Assembly: GCA_016584305.1 (NCBI GenBank)
Contig: JACEEZ010020254.1
Span: forward strand, 28,689-92,688
Length of the DNA: 64,000 nucleotides
Reading direction: 5' to 3'
Source of the DNA: Chionoecetes opilio
Lineage: Eukaryota > Arthropoda > Malacostraca > Decapoda > Majidae
Position 1 is the first letter of the stretch, and every line of letters begins with the position of its first letter. The notes under the pieces are model-generated. The model made no database searches and was not told the DNA's origin. It saw only the letters and a list, made by a program, of their open reading frames with translations. Shown piece by piece: positions 1 through 9,915 of the stretch. The position numbers and the translations under genes were made by a program.

Positions 1-1148
1 CGGGCGGGGAGTTGGTCGCTGCTACCTCTCGAGGCAAGCATCCCCATCAGGCGCTCGGCCTCCTGTAACGGCTGGGGGTGGGCGGGAGGGCGGGGAGGTC
101 TCTTTCCAGAGGCAGTCCTCACCTTGCCCCACAGCTCGGCCAGCTTGGTGTGTTGGTTAAAAACCTGCGCACCATTCGAGCCATTTGGCCTTCCGAGACC
201 GCCCCGTGACCTGCCGAGCGTGCCTCACCACCTCACGCAGCAGCTCCAGATTGTTGGGTGTCGGCCGCCTGCTGTACAACTTCCGGTGGATGTTAACCAT
301 GTGGTTCTGTTCCCGCACCTCCTGGTTGTAGAACCACCAGTTCTGGTTGCACCTGTGGCCGGGGACCTTCCGTGGTATGGCTGCCTCCGCCGCCCTCTCG
401 ATGGCCGCCGTCAATTCGCTTTCTCGCTGGTCCAGATCCTCCGGCGGCTCGTAGGTGGCCCACCACTCGTCCAGGATGGCCTGACACAATGCCCAGTCCG
501 CCCGCTGTATATTCCACCGCGGCGGCGGGAGCTGTGGCAGCGGCCTTGTGACCTGCAGTGTAGTGGCGACTGCGTAGTGGTAGCTGGTCAAAGTGGGGTG
601 CACCTGCCAGGAGGCGACCAGTGTCAGGTCACTGGAGAGCAAGGTGAGGTCCAGCCTGCCATTCCGGACGTGGGTGGGCTCCCCGGTGTTTAGGAGGACA
701 ATTTCCCTCACCTCCTCCAGTACCGCGGCCAGGTGGCGGCCCGCACGGTTGGTGGGGAAGACAGACTGCAGCATCGGGTGGTGGGCGTTGAAGTCGCCAC
801 CCACCAGAACGCTGCTGTATGTGGCGAGGGAGAGCAACTCATCAGCCTCCAGTTGCCTCCTCCAGCTGCTGTACACGTTGTATACAGTCAATGGGAGGCC
901 TGGAAGTTCCAGCTGCACTGCCATCACCTCCACGCCCTCGCCACAGTCCACGGGGTCCTCAATCCGACGGTGCGGGAGAGCGCTGCGTACCACTACCACA
1001 CAGCCTCGACGCCCATCCTCGCCACATGATAGGGAGTGCACCGTGTATCCCGCTATCCTCCACTCAAAGTGCTCCGGCGTCAGCGTCTCATGCAAGAGAG
1101 CGAGGTCAAGGTCCTCCTCCACTATGGCCTGGAGGACCTCAGGGCAGG
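1..1148 (-). pseudogene. ORF2 endonuclease (EEP/APE fold), main part, frameshifted before the RT
   Basis: This is the bulk of a LINE endonuclease, which nicks target DNA to prime reverse transcription. The open frame from 1122 to 157 shows VGGDFNAHHP (the conserved GDFN box, near plus-strand 776-805) and GRLDLTLLSSDL, both typical of the exonuclease-endonuclease-phosphatase fold. The usual C-terminal Ser-Asp-His is here TSYHYAV, so the catalytic Asp is Tyr (codon near 580-582). The frame reaches a stop at 157. The homologous reading continues in another frame toward base 1 (NQHTKLAELWGKV), indicating a one-base frameshift near 165-180. The N-terminal piece lies on the far side of the DNA element at 1148-2478. 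The copy is very likely dead. Confidence 0.85.
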
Positions 1149-2478
1149 GATGCTCGAAAATCCCTCGTAAGGGACAACTTACGAGTGTATGGCTACAATA
1201 ACCTTACGAGGGTGGGCTGAGGGAGATGCTCGTACCGAGCCGTCACTCCCGTACGGTTATCGGTGGCCTCTGGGTGGGGAATATAGGGATATTCTAGAGA
1301 TATGTGTGGGGAATTTCTGCTGACCAATCACAGAGCAGAGCCTCGCATGACGCGGCCTTATCTAGCCAATCATCATGCTCTCAGCTGTCAGGGAGGCCGA
1401 TAAATAAATTTAAAGACAATTCAAATGCCGCTGTTGTGCTAAAATGGACCCCTTTCGGAAATCGTCCCGCGGACGCTTATTTAACCTAAATAACTCTACA
1501 AAACTTAACACAAACCTATCATAAACCTTACCTAAGCTAAACCAGACCTAAACATAACTTAACCTAAGCCTAAAAACTATGTTTGCCGGTGTTGAGCTAA
1601 GATCGGCTGATTTCCGAAATAGGGCCGATTTTAGCTCACTATCGCCAGAATGTTACGATAATACATAGCTGCCATATTAGCTTTTCAGCGTAATATTCTC
1701 CCACTGATTACTACAGAGACGTACCCAGGGTATACCTTGATGCGCTGATCATAGGTTCGAGTCCCGCGTGCCCAAAATTAGTATATATAGACCACTGCTG
1801 GCCCGCGCCGTACGTATGCCGTATCCGTGGCCCTGGCAGTATTCTGTTATAGTGGACGAGAACTGTGCGTTCGCTCTTTAAGTCAGACAAGACACACGGG
1901 GGGGCTAACACCTCACTGTGACACACGTGACACTTGTGTGCAAGGATAGTATAACTTTATAATATCCTTGCTTGTGTGTATACGTGCGTGTGTACTAGTA
2001 CGTCAGACATTTGATACTGTACCACCACCACCACCGGATCATTATAGCGGCCAAACTTGTATGATGAACTATACGTTTTGATTCAAGAAGTCGACCGATA
2101 TATATATTTAATATATAGGTTTGCCCTGATATGAATTTATTACAAGTATAGGTATTGTATGTTAAATATGATATATATGGAGTCAATGATGCAATAAACA
2201 CATCACATTTCAAACAGGCAAGCATGAAATGGCTCTATAATACACAATAAACATAAAATATAGTGATATAACTTGTAATTTATTGTTTGTTGATGTCTTG
2301 TCGCTTCAAATTTCACTCCCTTAGGGAGTTAAGGGTGCTCCCGACCACCCTTAGTCTCGCGGTCCCGTAGCAAGTGAGAAAACGGTTTGAGCATCTCCCT
2401 TAGAGGCGCTACGAGGTAAAAGTCCCCTAAGGTAATACTTACGGGCCCGTAACTCTTTCGAGCATCTCCACCCAGGTC
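1148..2478. mobile_element. Non-autonomous TIR DNA transposon inserted in the LINE endonuclease
   Basis: The two ends are inverted copies: left GGATGCTCGAAAA near 1149, right TTTCGAGCATCTCC near 2456-2472. Looser complementarity runs inward for about 100 bp (CTTACGAGGGTGGGCTGAGG against the 2330-2440 arm). Endonuclease coding resumes on both sides: GKRP ends before the insertion and PEVLQ follows it, which brackets a clean insertion. CAGG is shared by both flanks and may be part of the target duplication, but its true length is unclear. No transposase frame is seen inside. Contents include AACCT-rich DNA at 1480-1580, a 14-bp-stem hairpin at 1594-1637, and a tRNA B-box-like GGTTCGAGTCC near 1754 followed by TATATATAG. 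Confidence 0.7.
1594..1637. repeat. Stem-loop inside the TIR element
   Basis: GAGCTAAGATCGGC at 1594-1607 pairs with GCCGATTTTAGCTC at 1624-1637, a 14-bp stem with one mismatch and a 16-nt loop. It lies near the middle of the 1148-2478 insertion. Its role is unknown. Confidence 0.6.
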
Positions 2479-2602
2479 TCTTGCCACGGAGCCCCTGAAT
2501 GTTCCATTGGAGCACCTTGAGCCTGCCGGCGGCGGGCGGCGGGTGGGGGGAGGTCACGGGTGCCTCGCCATCACTTTCTCTTTCACTCAGCTCGTGAATC
2601 AT
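2479..2602 (-). pseudogene. ORF2 start: N-terminal strand of the LINE endonuclease
   Basis: The frame opens at the ATG ending at 2602. This overlaps the last 20 bases of ORF1, a usual ORF1/ORF2 arrangement in LINEs. After a short leader it reads LKVLQWNIQGLRGKRP, the first beta strand of an APE-type endonuclease with the metal-binding Asn (NIQG). After GKRP it runs into the DNA element, where the extra residues to 2351 are not endonuclease. The rest of the domain resumes at 1148 and below. Confidence 0.85.
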
Positions 2603-4478
2603 TTACATCGGTGAACAGACCCGGGAGGGGCATTGTAATGGGGGTGGAAGGAAGGAGGGACGGGGGTGACGAGGGACTGTCGTGAGCGGGGGAAGGGGGG
2701 GACGAACGACGCAAATCCCTTTCAATCTCAGCCCAGAGGAAAGCCTCAAGTTCCCCTTCGTCCCTGGAGACGTCATCCGACCTGGTCAGAAGGCGTGTTA
2801 TCACGCCCACCACGCATCGCAGCGTCCCGAGCAATCCTCCACTATACAGTTCGGACAGGAGGGCGAGAGTACTCGTCATTGGGCCAGGGGAGGCGGCGGG
2901 CGTGACTCCGGGCTGAGAAAGTGTGGGGCTGGCCGTGGGCGTCGCCGTGGAATGCACAGGCGACGCCGGAGCGGGCGTGGGCATAACCGCGGGTGGCGTG
3001 GAAGCGATGGGTCCGGCTGGAGTGGGCGCCATCGTGGGTGACACGGGAGCCGGTGTGGGCGCCGGTGTGGGCGAGGGGAGTGCCGCAGATGGCGTGGGAA
3101 CAGGCGAGACAGAGACAGGCATGGGCGGCGAGGGTGTAGCCGGGGTGGGAGAGGGATGGGATCCCGCAGCCTCCTGCCCTATACTATGCTGTGCTCTCGC
3201 TTGCACCTTCCATCTCCGCTTCTGTCGCTTTGTCGGCCTATCGTGGTCCACAGTCCCCCGGGAGCATCGGGTGTCAGGGATATGGCGGAGACTCGCTAAT
3301 CCCCTCGACCCCTCGACGTCGGTGTCAAGTGCACCCGCACCCCCCGATGCCGGCCTCGTAGGAAGCGCAGCAGGAACAAAGGAATCTTGCTGCCCCGGCC
3401 GATCATCGCCGCCCTGTAGGCGCCTCACTCCTCCAGGTAGTTGTCGCAGGCGTTCGGGGCAGCGGGGGTTCCAGGCGTGGTGCCCCCCGAAGCAGTTGGG
3501 GCATCTGGCGGTCATGAGCTGCCGGGCCTTATGACGCCTGATGCACTGCTCGGATGCGTGCGCCTGGCTGCAAACGCCACACCTGACGGGGTGTTGACAG
3601 CGCCCTTGCAGGTGATTATACCGCTGGCACCGGTAACACCGCAGGGGTTCCCTGTCGTAATGTCGCAGGGAATATTTACCCCAAGGCCCCAGGTCCAGCC
3701 TGTCAGGTGTCGCGCCAAACAGCTCCACCAGTACCTGACGGGTCGGGGCCCTGTCACAGACGGCACGGAGGCGCCCCGCCGAGATCACGCTGGGATGGTC
3801 CCGCACCGCTTCAAGAGGCATGTCGAGCGGGTTGCGCTGGAGGACAGCCTTGGTGTGTCTCTCAGCGGGATCAAGCAACACAAGCCTGGCCGGGGCGTTC
3901 CGCTCCTGAGCCAGGTCCCACATCTTATCGGTGGCGGCTTCGTCCTTGGAGGTCAAGACGTATACCCCCTTCAGGTTGGGCCTGACATCCATCTGCAGGC
4001 CCGGCAGGTCCCGCTGCAGGGCTATCACGGCCTGGTAGTGGTTGGCATAGCCTGTCGTACAACCGAGTTTGAACCTCGGCCGCTTGCTGCCCGTGTCATG
4101 TGCTGGCTGACGTCTTGCCCCCTGGCGGTCCACGGTGGACCAATTACCACCCTGGTCCTGAAGGGCGTCAACAGCACTGTCGGCGTCTCCTTCGCCTTGG
4201 CGCAGCTCATCCCCATTACCACCACCACCCGGTTCCTGAGGGGCGTCAACAGCACTGTCGGCGCCTCCTTCGCCTTGGCGCAGCTCGGCCCCATCACCCG
4301 CCTCCAGGCCAAAGGAGGCGTCGCCTGGGAGTGCCCGAGCTATAAGCTCCACCCCACCGGCGCCCGTAAGACGACCTGCTTGGGCGTGGTGCCCGAGACA
4401 ACCTCGCAGGACGCCTCGGCAGCAGGCCGCAGCACGGACGCCGTACCGCGAGGCCGCAGCACAGGTGCCATATGGCAA
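2583..4478 (-). CDS. LINE ORF1 (Gag-like RNA-binding protein), 631 aa, three zinc knuckles
   Basis: ORF1 proteins coat the element RNA and help carry it to target DNA. The frame is intact over 631 codons. An acidic N-terminal third holds a 26-residue tandem duplication (ELRQGEG...SAVDA twice, DNA 4154-4298). In the middle are CCHC knuckles [27 protein letters not shown] and [15 protein letters not shown], the usual trio of Jockey/I ORF1 proteins. A long Pro/Thr/Ser/Ala tract (about residues 430-545) follows, then a short acidic, Ser/Pro-rich tail. The start at 4478 is the first ATG. It lies next to the gypsy junction, so the true start could be a little downstream. Plus-strand frames over the same bases are shadows. 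Confidence 0.85.
   Translation of the reverse strand: MPYGTCAAASRYGVRAAACCRGVLRGCLGHHAQAGRLTGAGGVELIARALPGDASFGLEAGDGAELRQGEGGADSAVDAPQEPGGGGNGDELRQGEGDADSAVDALQDQGGNWSTVDRQGARRQPAHDTGSKRPRFKLGCTTGYANHYQAVIALQRDLPGLQMDVRPNLKGVYVLTSKDEAATDKMWDLAQERNAPARLVLLDPAERHTKAVLQRNPLDMPLEAVRDHPSVISAGRLRAVCDRAPTRQVLVELFGATPDRLDLGPWGKYSLRHYDREPLRCYRCQRYNHLQGRCQHPVRCGVCSQAHASEQCIRRHKARQLMTARCPNCFGGHHAWNPRCPERLRQLPGGVRRLQGGDDRPGQQDSFVPAALPTRPASGGAGALDTDVEGSRGLASLRHIPDTRCSRGTVDHDRPTKRQKRRWKVQARAQHSIGQEAAGSHPSPTPATPSPPMPVSVSPVPTPSAALPSPTPAPTPAPVSPTMAPTPAGPIASTPPAVMPTPAPASPVHSTATPTASPTLSQPGVTPAASPGPMTSTLALLSELYSGGLLGTLRCVVGVITRLLTRSDDVSRDEGELEAFLWAEIERDLRRSSPPSPAHDSPSSPPSLLPSTPITMPLPGLFTDVNDSRAE
4154..4298. repeat. 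78-bp tandem duplication inside ORF1
   Basis: The block GGGCGTCAACAGCACTGTCG recurs with a 78-bp period (4163 and 4241), keeping the reading frame and doubling an acidic 26-residue segment of ORF1. Confidence 0.8.
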
Positions 4479-4486
4479 GTTAATTC

Positions 4487-5243
4487 AAGGAAGTACTCGA
4501 ACTGATCTGTGAATGGTCTGAAAAGATCTAAGTTGAATTTTAGCATAATATTCGACTGAGTAGACAGGGACAGGAGATTGCAAAAGCACGTCATAAGGTA
4601 ATCGCTTGTCGACTTTCGTGTCGACAAAATGAAATGTGGAGTTTTTCCTGTAGAGGAATTTACTGAGCCCTTTATCGACGCAGCTACATGTAGTAGCCAG
4701 TCCTCCCAAGAGTCATGAAACTCGCCAGCATAATGGCGAAGGACATCAAGAATCTTCATATTAGTCCTTTCAACTAGCCCATTGCTCGCAGGGTGATAAG
4801 CAGTAATGAAAGTTTGCCTAATTTGGAACTGCTCACAAATGTTATGAAGAATTTGATTAGCAAATTCAGGGCCATTATCTGAAATGAACACTCAAGGTGT
4901 TGTATAGGGACAAATTAAATTCGAAACCAGAGCATGAGCAACAGTTATAGCAGACTTGTTAGGCAAGGGGACTAGAATCACAAAACGTTTTAAGTGGTCT
5001 ACACATACCAGAACATTGGTGACCCTTGATGACTTCGAAGAAGCTGCAATAAGTCGATGCCCACAGTGTCAAAGGACGACTCAAGTAAAGGATATTCAAG
5101 GATAGGAGCAGTTCTCGTACTACCCTTGGTTTGTGCACAAGAACGACATTGGGTTACATGTTTCTCTGCATCAATGCGCATGGTAGGCCAATAAAACTTA
5201 CGACGAGCAGCGGACAAGATTCTGTCTCGACCTGGATGTCCTG
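4487..5243 (-). pseudogene. Gypsy integrase, broken
   Basis: Integrase joins element cDNA to host DNA. The N-terminal zinc-binding part is read in RRKFYWPTMRIDAEKHVTQ followed by CRSCAQTKG (5217-4999), giving the CxxC of the HHCC finger. The upstream His pair lies across a stop at about 5242. The core shows FDTVGIDLL (first Asp), then after a stop near 4893 SDNGPEFANQ (second Asp) and NGLVERTN with the catalytic Glu. After about 4490 the frame passes into LINE sequence, so the C-terminal domain is lost or replaced. At least two in-frame stops are present. Confidence 0.88.
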
Positions 5244-5244
5244 C

Positions 5245-6030
5245 TTAAGGCATGTCGTGAATGAGTTTTAAAGCAGTTTTCACTAGACTGGTAGAAATAA
5301 CTAGTTGAGTAACCGTGTTTTCGTCCATAGTAACATTACGACAATGAACTTCATCAAGTAATGAAAACTGTATACGTGGAACTGACAATTTAGGCAATAA
5401 GGATTCATCTCCAGACTCTAGTGTATAAATCACTTTTGACCACACAGGATCTTGACGTTGAGCATTAGATAAGTCTTGTAGAGAGAAATTTGAAGTGTCT
5501 GAGAGCACTGCTACTGGAATGTTGCGTGAAAGTGCGTCTGCAACATGATTTTTATCACCAGATAAATATTTGATAGTAGGATCAAATTCCTGAATAGTGA
5601 TGAACCGCCGGGCCACACAGAGGTTTTTCCCTTTAAAGAGATTCAGCACTGCAGTGTGATCAGTGTAAACTGTAATGGGATAACCATAGATAAATTCCTT
5701 AAAGTGCTAGAAGAGCCCACACTACAGCAAGAGCTTCAAGGTGAGTTACTGAGTATCGTGACTCTACATCAGTAAGCACTCTACTGGCATATGCAACAAC
5801 ATGAGGGCGTTTCCCTTCAACTGTTTGCATCAAGACTGCACCAATGCCTAGTGCCGAAGCATCTGTCACAAGAGTGAAAGGTAATTTGTAGTCAGGAAAT
5901 GTAAGAATTGGCGCATGTGTAAGAGCCTGCTTCAAAGTATCAAAACTTTGTTGTTGGGGACCATTCCAAGTGAAAGGAACGTCCTTTTTCAAAAGTCGTG
6001 TCAGAGGACTAGCAACAGAAGCATAGCTCT
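5245..6030 (-). pseudogene. Gypsy RNase H and linker, frameshifted
   Basis: RNase H removes the RNA strand during reverse transcription. From 5992 the frame reads VPFTWNGPQQQSFDTLKQAL, then LVTDASALGIGAVL with the first catalytic Asp, and SRYSVTHLEALAVVWAL with the catalytic Glu. A one-base shift near 5697 (in a T run) ends this frame. The family motif VYTDH follows in the next frame near 5660, then ADALSR (about 5540), which normally closes the domain. The rest, down to 5245, is the variable RH-IN linker. A further shift separates it from the RT at about 6030. Confidence 0.85.
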
Positions 6031-7275
6031 TTAAAAAGCACGATAGTAACCCGACAACCCAAGGAAAGACCGTACCTTTTCGGTGGTGGTAGGGGTTGGG
6101 AAATTCTTGACGGCTTTGATTTTACAATCCAACGTGTGGATTCCATCCTTGTCGACAGCATGGCCTAAAAAGTCAATGAGTGACTTGGGAAAACTGCATT
6201 TGCGCACGTTAAGTTTAAGGCCAGCCTTAGTAAGTTTCTGAAAAACAAGGGCAAGTTTCTCAAAGTGACTGGATAAATCCTTGGAGACAAGTATGAGGTC
6301 GTCCATGTAGACGAACAAACCATGACCTATAATGCCGTGAAACAAGTTGTTTACTAGACGTTGGCACGTAAGAGGTGAGTTCCTCAAACCCGTAGGACAT
6401 CTCAGCCATTCATAATGAGCATTGTTTGTTAAGAAGGCTGTTATTTCCCGAGATTTCTCTTCTAACGGAATCTGCCATAAACCAGACTTGAGGTCCAAAC
6501 TGGTAAAGACTGTATTATTCTTCCCTATAGACTGCAAAAGGTCTCTCAAAACAGGGAGTGGATAATGATCCGGTACAGTTAAATTGTTAACTTTCCTGAA
6601 ATCAAGCACAGGCCGATAAGTACCATCACTTTTCTTCACCAACAACAAAGGCGAGTTACAAGTAGAATAAGACTCCTGTATAATTCCTTCATCCAACATG
6701 TCCGTTATCATGCCCTGTACAACAGCTCTTTGGCTATGAGGCATACGATAAGACGGTACATAAGAAGGCTGTGCATCAGGTTTAAGCACAATATGATGAG
6801 TGATTTTGTCTGTCACTCCTAGGGGCTCCCCAGGTAAGGCAAGAGCAGGCCTGTATGTCGCAAGCAAAGCGAGAAGATCAGGCTTAGCCTCAGGGAAATC
6901 CAATACCTGTACATAAGGTGTTAACTGCTTGACTATGTCTGCCTGGTCCTCCCTAACATTCGTCTGCGTAGAGACTGCTGCAAGAACGTGTGAAGGATCC
7001 ATTAAGGTCAGACTATTTTGACTCGCAAAGCTACATAGCAAAACACCATTTTTAAGTGTTATAGGGGACCCTGTAACATTTGTGACAACTGCGTCACTTA
7101 TGTGATCAACACTTACCGCTGAAAGTGTTCCCTCAAGCGCCAAGCGACTTACGCGGATAGTGTCAGGTAAGGACACTAGGTAACTGCCGACAGGAGCATC
7201 TTGTACTCTCACTGAAAGTCGAACAGAACATGTGGGGCCAATATATTGGTCTCCCATGACAACTGCAGACACCAA
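6031..7275 (-). CDS. Gypsy reverse transcriptase with protease-RT linker, 414 aa
   Basis: The frame has no internal stop. The first 150 residues are linker, including the post-protease beta-rich part. RT motifs then follow in order: SPLLLVKKSDGTYRPVLDFR, TVPDHYPLPVLRDLL, FTSLDLKSGLWQIPL with the first catalytic Asp, CPTGLRNSPLTCQRLVNNL, the catalytic box VYMDDLILVSK, and KCSFPKSLIDFLGHAV ending at LGLSGYYRAF. In this copy Arg-Asn-Ser replaces the more usual Lys-Asn-Ala after the Gly-Leu. The displayed start is just the first ATG in an open frame, since the enzyme is normally cut from a longer polyprotein. Confidence 0.95.
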   Translation of the reverse strand: MVSAVVMGDQYIGPTCSVRLSVRVQDAPVGSYLVSLPDTIRVSRLALEGTLSAVSVDHISDAVVTNVTGSPITLKNGVLLCSFASQNSLTLMDPSHVLAAVSTQTNVREDQADIVKQLTPYVQVLDFPEAKPDLLALLATYRPALALPGEPLGVTDKITHHIVLKPDAQPSYVPSYRMPHSQRAVVQGMITDMLDEGIIQESYSTCNSPLLLVKKSDGTYRPVLDFRKVNNLTVPDHYPLPVLRDLLQSIGKNNTVFTSLDLKSGLWQIPLEEKSREITAFLTNNAHYEWLRCPTGLRNSPLTCQRLVNNLFHGIIGHGLFVYMDDLILVSKDLSSHFEKLALVFQKLTKAGLKLNVRKCSFPKSLIDFLGHAVDKDGIHTLDCKIKAVKNFPTPTTTEKVRSFLGLSGYYRAF

Positions 7276-7836
7276 ACCGTCAGGGGGGACTGAACGTTTC
7301 GTCTACCCGCTAGAAGGCAAGTCAGGGCCTAAGCTAGCAGAAACGGCTTGCTGATCACTGTCTGGGAAAATCAAAGGCTTATCAAGCAATGGGGCTGGAC
7401 TTGTCATTGCGGGGAAGAGAACGCCATTTAATGAAATTGCATGGTGCTGTGGAATTACATCAATGTGATGAGTAGCAAGAGATTATAGACCTAAAAGGCC
7501 ATCACATTGTAAAGCAAAATGTGGTGTTATTATAAACTGTATGTTTAAAATTTTGGAGTTAGGGGCAAGGCATAGTGGAAGGGTCACAGTGCCCATCACC
7601 TCTAGTATGAGACCTTGATTACTTTCAAGAGTGGCTGTAGAAGGTAACAATGGAAAATTATATAACTTGTTTAAATTTACATAAACACACTCATGAGAAT
7701 ATTACATGAAGCACCTGTGTCCACCCAAGAGCAATATAACTGTCTGAAGTGAAACACTGAATTATCATCAAAGAAAGACAAGCAGCAATAATAGAAGGAA
7801 CTATGAACTGCTGTGTCTGTGACTTTGTGTCAAAAA
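7276..7836 (-). pseudogene. Gypsy aspartic protease region, broken
   Basis: Between gag and RT the minus strand near 7733-7690 reads CSWVDTGASCNIL. The DTGA is the active-site motif of retroviral-type aspartic proteases, which cleave the polyprotein. Stops and shifts on both sides prevent one long frame. The flap and C-terminal helix regions are not securely placed. Confidence 0.65.
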
Positions 7837-8755
7837 CTAATCTGGGTTTCTTTGAACCCGGCGCGAATCTTCCCCCGACTGATGATAGCCGTACGCATTA
7901 CCCACTGTCTGAGAAGCCTTCAGTCTCAGAACCAAAAAGCATTCCTCTGTTGAATGATTTCCATGGTCGTGAATTATACACCACTTCGGAGGAGGGCGAA
8001 ACTGCATACGAGGCTGCTGTGGCCTTGCAGGAGGTGCCAAACGAGGTGGTGGAGGTCTAGGAGGCAAGTATTGTCTTTGCTGAACAACCTGCATATTGCT
8101 GCCTTTATGAGCAGACTTCATCTCCTTCCTTTTCCGATAGCAATAATTATCAGAATGACCCTGCTTTCCGCAATAGTAACACTGCTTTGGTGCACGAGTA
8201 GACTGAGAAAAACTTGGGGGTGGAGGAGGTGGTGGAGGAGGTAAGGATGAAGGAAGTTGAGGTTCCCTTGACACTGACGCAACTGACTCATTAAGCGGGA
8301 ATGGAGTCTTAGGCATCTCACGAAGCCGCTTAGTAATTTTTGTAGAAATATCAAGAAGGTTATCATCTGGCTTAAAATGAAGAGATGAAGCGATACGACG
8401 CTCTTGTGGAGTAAAAAAGGTGATGTAATACTGAAATTCTAGAATGAGTTTAAATCTCTCCACTGACAATTGATCATTTTCAAACCATGAAGCAAGGTTT
8501 ACGGCTTCCATTGCTTCTGAAGCAATATTAGCTGCACGTGCCTGACCTCTCAATCTGTCAGCACTACCCAACTGTGTGATCAATGCTTCAGCATAAGTGA
8601 ACGACCATTGCAATGAATCGTTATGTTGCGCTATACCAAAAAATTATCAGGAAGTTCCCACGAAATACATCATAATCATAATTGAGCGAGTTCTCATCAA
8701 AGCCTGAAGCACACATCATATCACTGGCTAATGAACCAGGTTGCAATTAGAGAGA
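7837..8755 (-). pseudogene. Gypsy gag, C-terminal part with zinc knuckle
   Basis: The open frame 8613-7837 begins WSFTYAEALITQLGSADRLR, a capsid-like helical stretch, and passes a proline run (PPPPPPPPP). It contains the nucleocapsid knuckle CYYCGKQGHSDNYC and a second Cys/His cluster, CIIHDHGNHSTEEC. Gag continues upstream in a different frame (GSLASDMMCASGFDENSLNY, about 8735-8650), so there is a one-base shift near 8630. The TIR element at 8756-9605 separates this from the N-terminus. Confidence 0.85.
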
Positions 8756-9605
8756 ACTGCAACTCCGAAATGCCAGTGGTCGCTGGCAGTTTTAACTCAC
8801 AATTTGGTGAAAAGTTGGTCAACTTGAAAGAAAAATATGGGCTTATTCCACTGCACTTAAAACACACAAGTATAATATTAAGAACGATTTTCTTCTATAT
8901 GTATATTGCATAGAAGCCTGATTCTGTAAAACATTGTATATAACCAAATAACCAAGTAGGTTATAGTTGAGGAGGCGAGGTAAATGTTACTCTATGATAT
9001 TATATAGTCAATAACGTATGTTTAGAAGTTATCTATACCTAGGCAGTCATATTTTCCTGTTATTATTGTGTATCAATCAGATAGAAAGCCTGGAAGTGCA
9101 ATGAGTCGACGCGTGAAGTAGCAATGTTTTGATTCAATCTCCCCGCCACAATCTCCCCGCCGCGGGCGTGTCGCCTCCACAATTATAACCTACATTGTCG
9201 CAGCAACAGCCGATTTCGGCATTCTTTATATTCTTCGTTTTTTCCAAGGCATTGCTTATTGTATTTTGACAAGCGTTTGCCAGACGCAGCAGTACTGTCT
9301 TAGAAAACAGTATGAACATCGCCCAAATTTTACATGCCACAATATACATGTAAAGAATATATTAAGCTTTGCTACTCGAGGCGAGTAATTTGCATTAAAT
9401 TGCTATTATAGAACGTTCCATCGTAATGCATGTCACCCATATAATTAGTAAAACAACAGAAGAACTATATTTTTTGGTATTCAATGCGGTGCATCATGTT
9501 TATCGCGAAATTAATTTATGAAAAATATTAGTCGCGGAGCCAAAACACAGTAGACCAACCTTTGAGTTAAAACTGCCAGCGACCACTGGCATTTCTCGAG
9601 TTTCA
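8756..9605. mobile_element. Second non-autonomous TIR DNA element, inserted in gypsy gag
   Basis: The ends are long inverted repeats: AATGCCAGTGGTCGCTGGCA near 8769 and its complement TGCCAGCGACCACTGGCATT near 9572. About 45-50 bp match at each side, with CTGCAACTCC against CTGAAACTCG at the tips. Gag coding lies on both flanks (SFVRSQFQ before, GSLASDMM after). There is no clear target duplication and no transposase frame. The interior is AT-rich apart from a GC patch (CTCCCCGCC twice near 9140-9160). The sequence differs from the 1148-2478 element. Confidence 0.75.
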
Positions 9606-9915
9606 GATCATTGGAATTGTGACCTAACAAAAGAAATCTTCTCATTTCCTGAGGAAACATTACTGTTTTGCATAATATCCTCACATTGCTGCAGAAAAGA
9701 CAAAGCAGATCGCATTTCATCCTCATCTGAGAACCTAGTTATCGAAGGATCCTGATGTAACAATTTAATGGTTGGAACAGGTGTAGAAGACATGTTGGCA
9801 GGTGTAGTAGTGGTAGTAGTAGTAGTAGTATAGAAGTAGGATCAGTAGTTGTAGAAATGGTAGTGTTAGGCTGTGCTACGACAGCAATAGGTTCTATGGG
9901 TTCTGGCGGTGACAT
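9606..9915 (-). pseudogene. Gypsy gag, N-terminal part
   Basis: The likely start is the ATG ending at 9915 (MSPPEPIEPIAVVAQPNTT). A CTA/TAG microsatellite at about 9808-9832 then shifts the frame, and reading continues as MSSTPVPTIKLLHQDPSITR, then EMRSALSFLQQCEDIMQ and SFVRSQFQ, to the edge of the TIR element. The microsatellite inside the coding region explains the frame change. No motif is diagnostic here. The assignment rests on position and direct continuity with the gag fragment on the other side of the insertion. Confidence 0.65.

Larger units (their letters stand above)
1..4480 (-). mobile_element. Non-LTR retrotransposon (Jockey/I-group type), interrupted, runs off the left edge
   Basis: Read right to left on the minus strand, this stretch has the standard layout of an APE-type LINE: a Gag-like ORF1 with three zinc knuckles (4478-2583), a short overlap, then ORF2 beginning with an apurinic-type endonuclease (2602-2479 and 1148-157). 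The reverse transcriptase should follow beyond base 1. The element abuts the integrase end of a gypsy element at about 4480, so it probably inserted there and removed or displaced the gypsy 3' LTR. A TIR element at about 1148-2478 splits ORF2. The zinc-knuckle ORF1 plus APE endonuclease layout is known for the Jockey/I groups. The exact clade cannot be set without the RT. Confidence 0.85.
4480..9915 (-). mobile_element. Ty3/gypsy LTR retrotransposon (gag-PR-RT-RH-IN), 3' LTR missing, gag interrupted
   Basis: On the minus strand the order is gag (9915 to 7837, split), aspartic protease (about 7730-7690), RT (7275-6031), RNase H (6030-5245) and integrase (5243-4487). This is the canonical Ty3/gypsy order. 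No envelope frame is seen. The integrase C-terminus runs straight into the LINE ORF1 start, so the 3' end and 3' LTR are lost. The 5' LTR should lie beyond 9915, but I could not define it. Several frameshifts and stops separate the domains, so the copy is defective. Confidence 0.9.

Noticed and set aside
2666..4505. Plus-strand frames opposite ORF1
   Set aside because: GC-rich shadows of the minus-strand ORF1, which has recognisable zinc knuckles.
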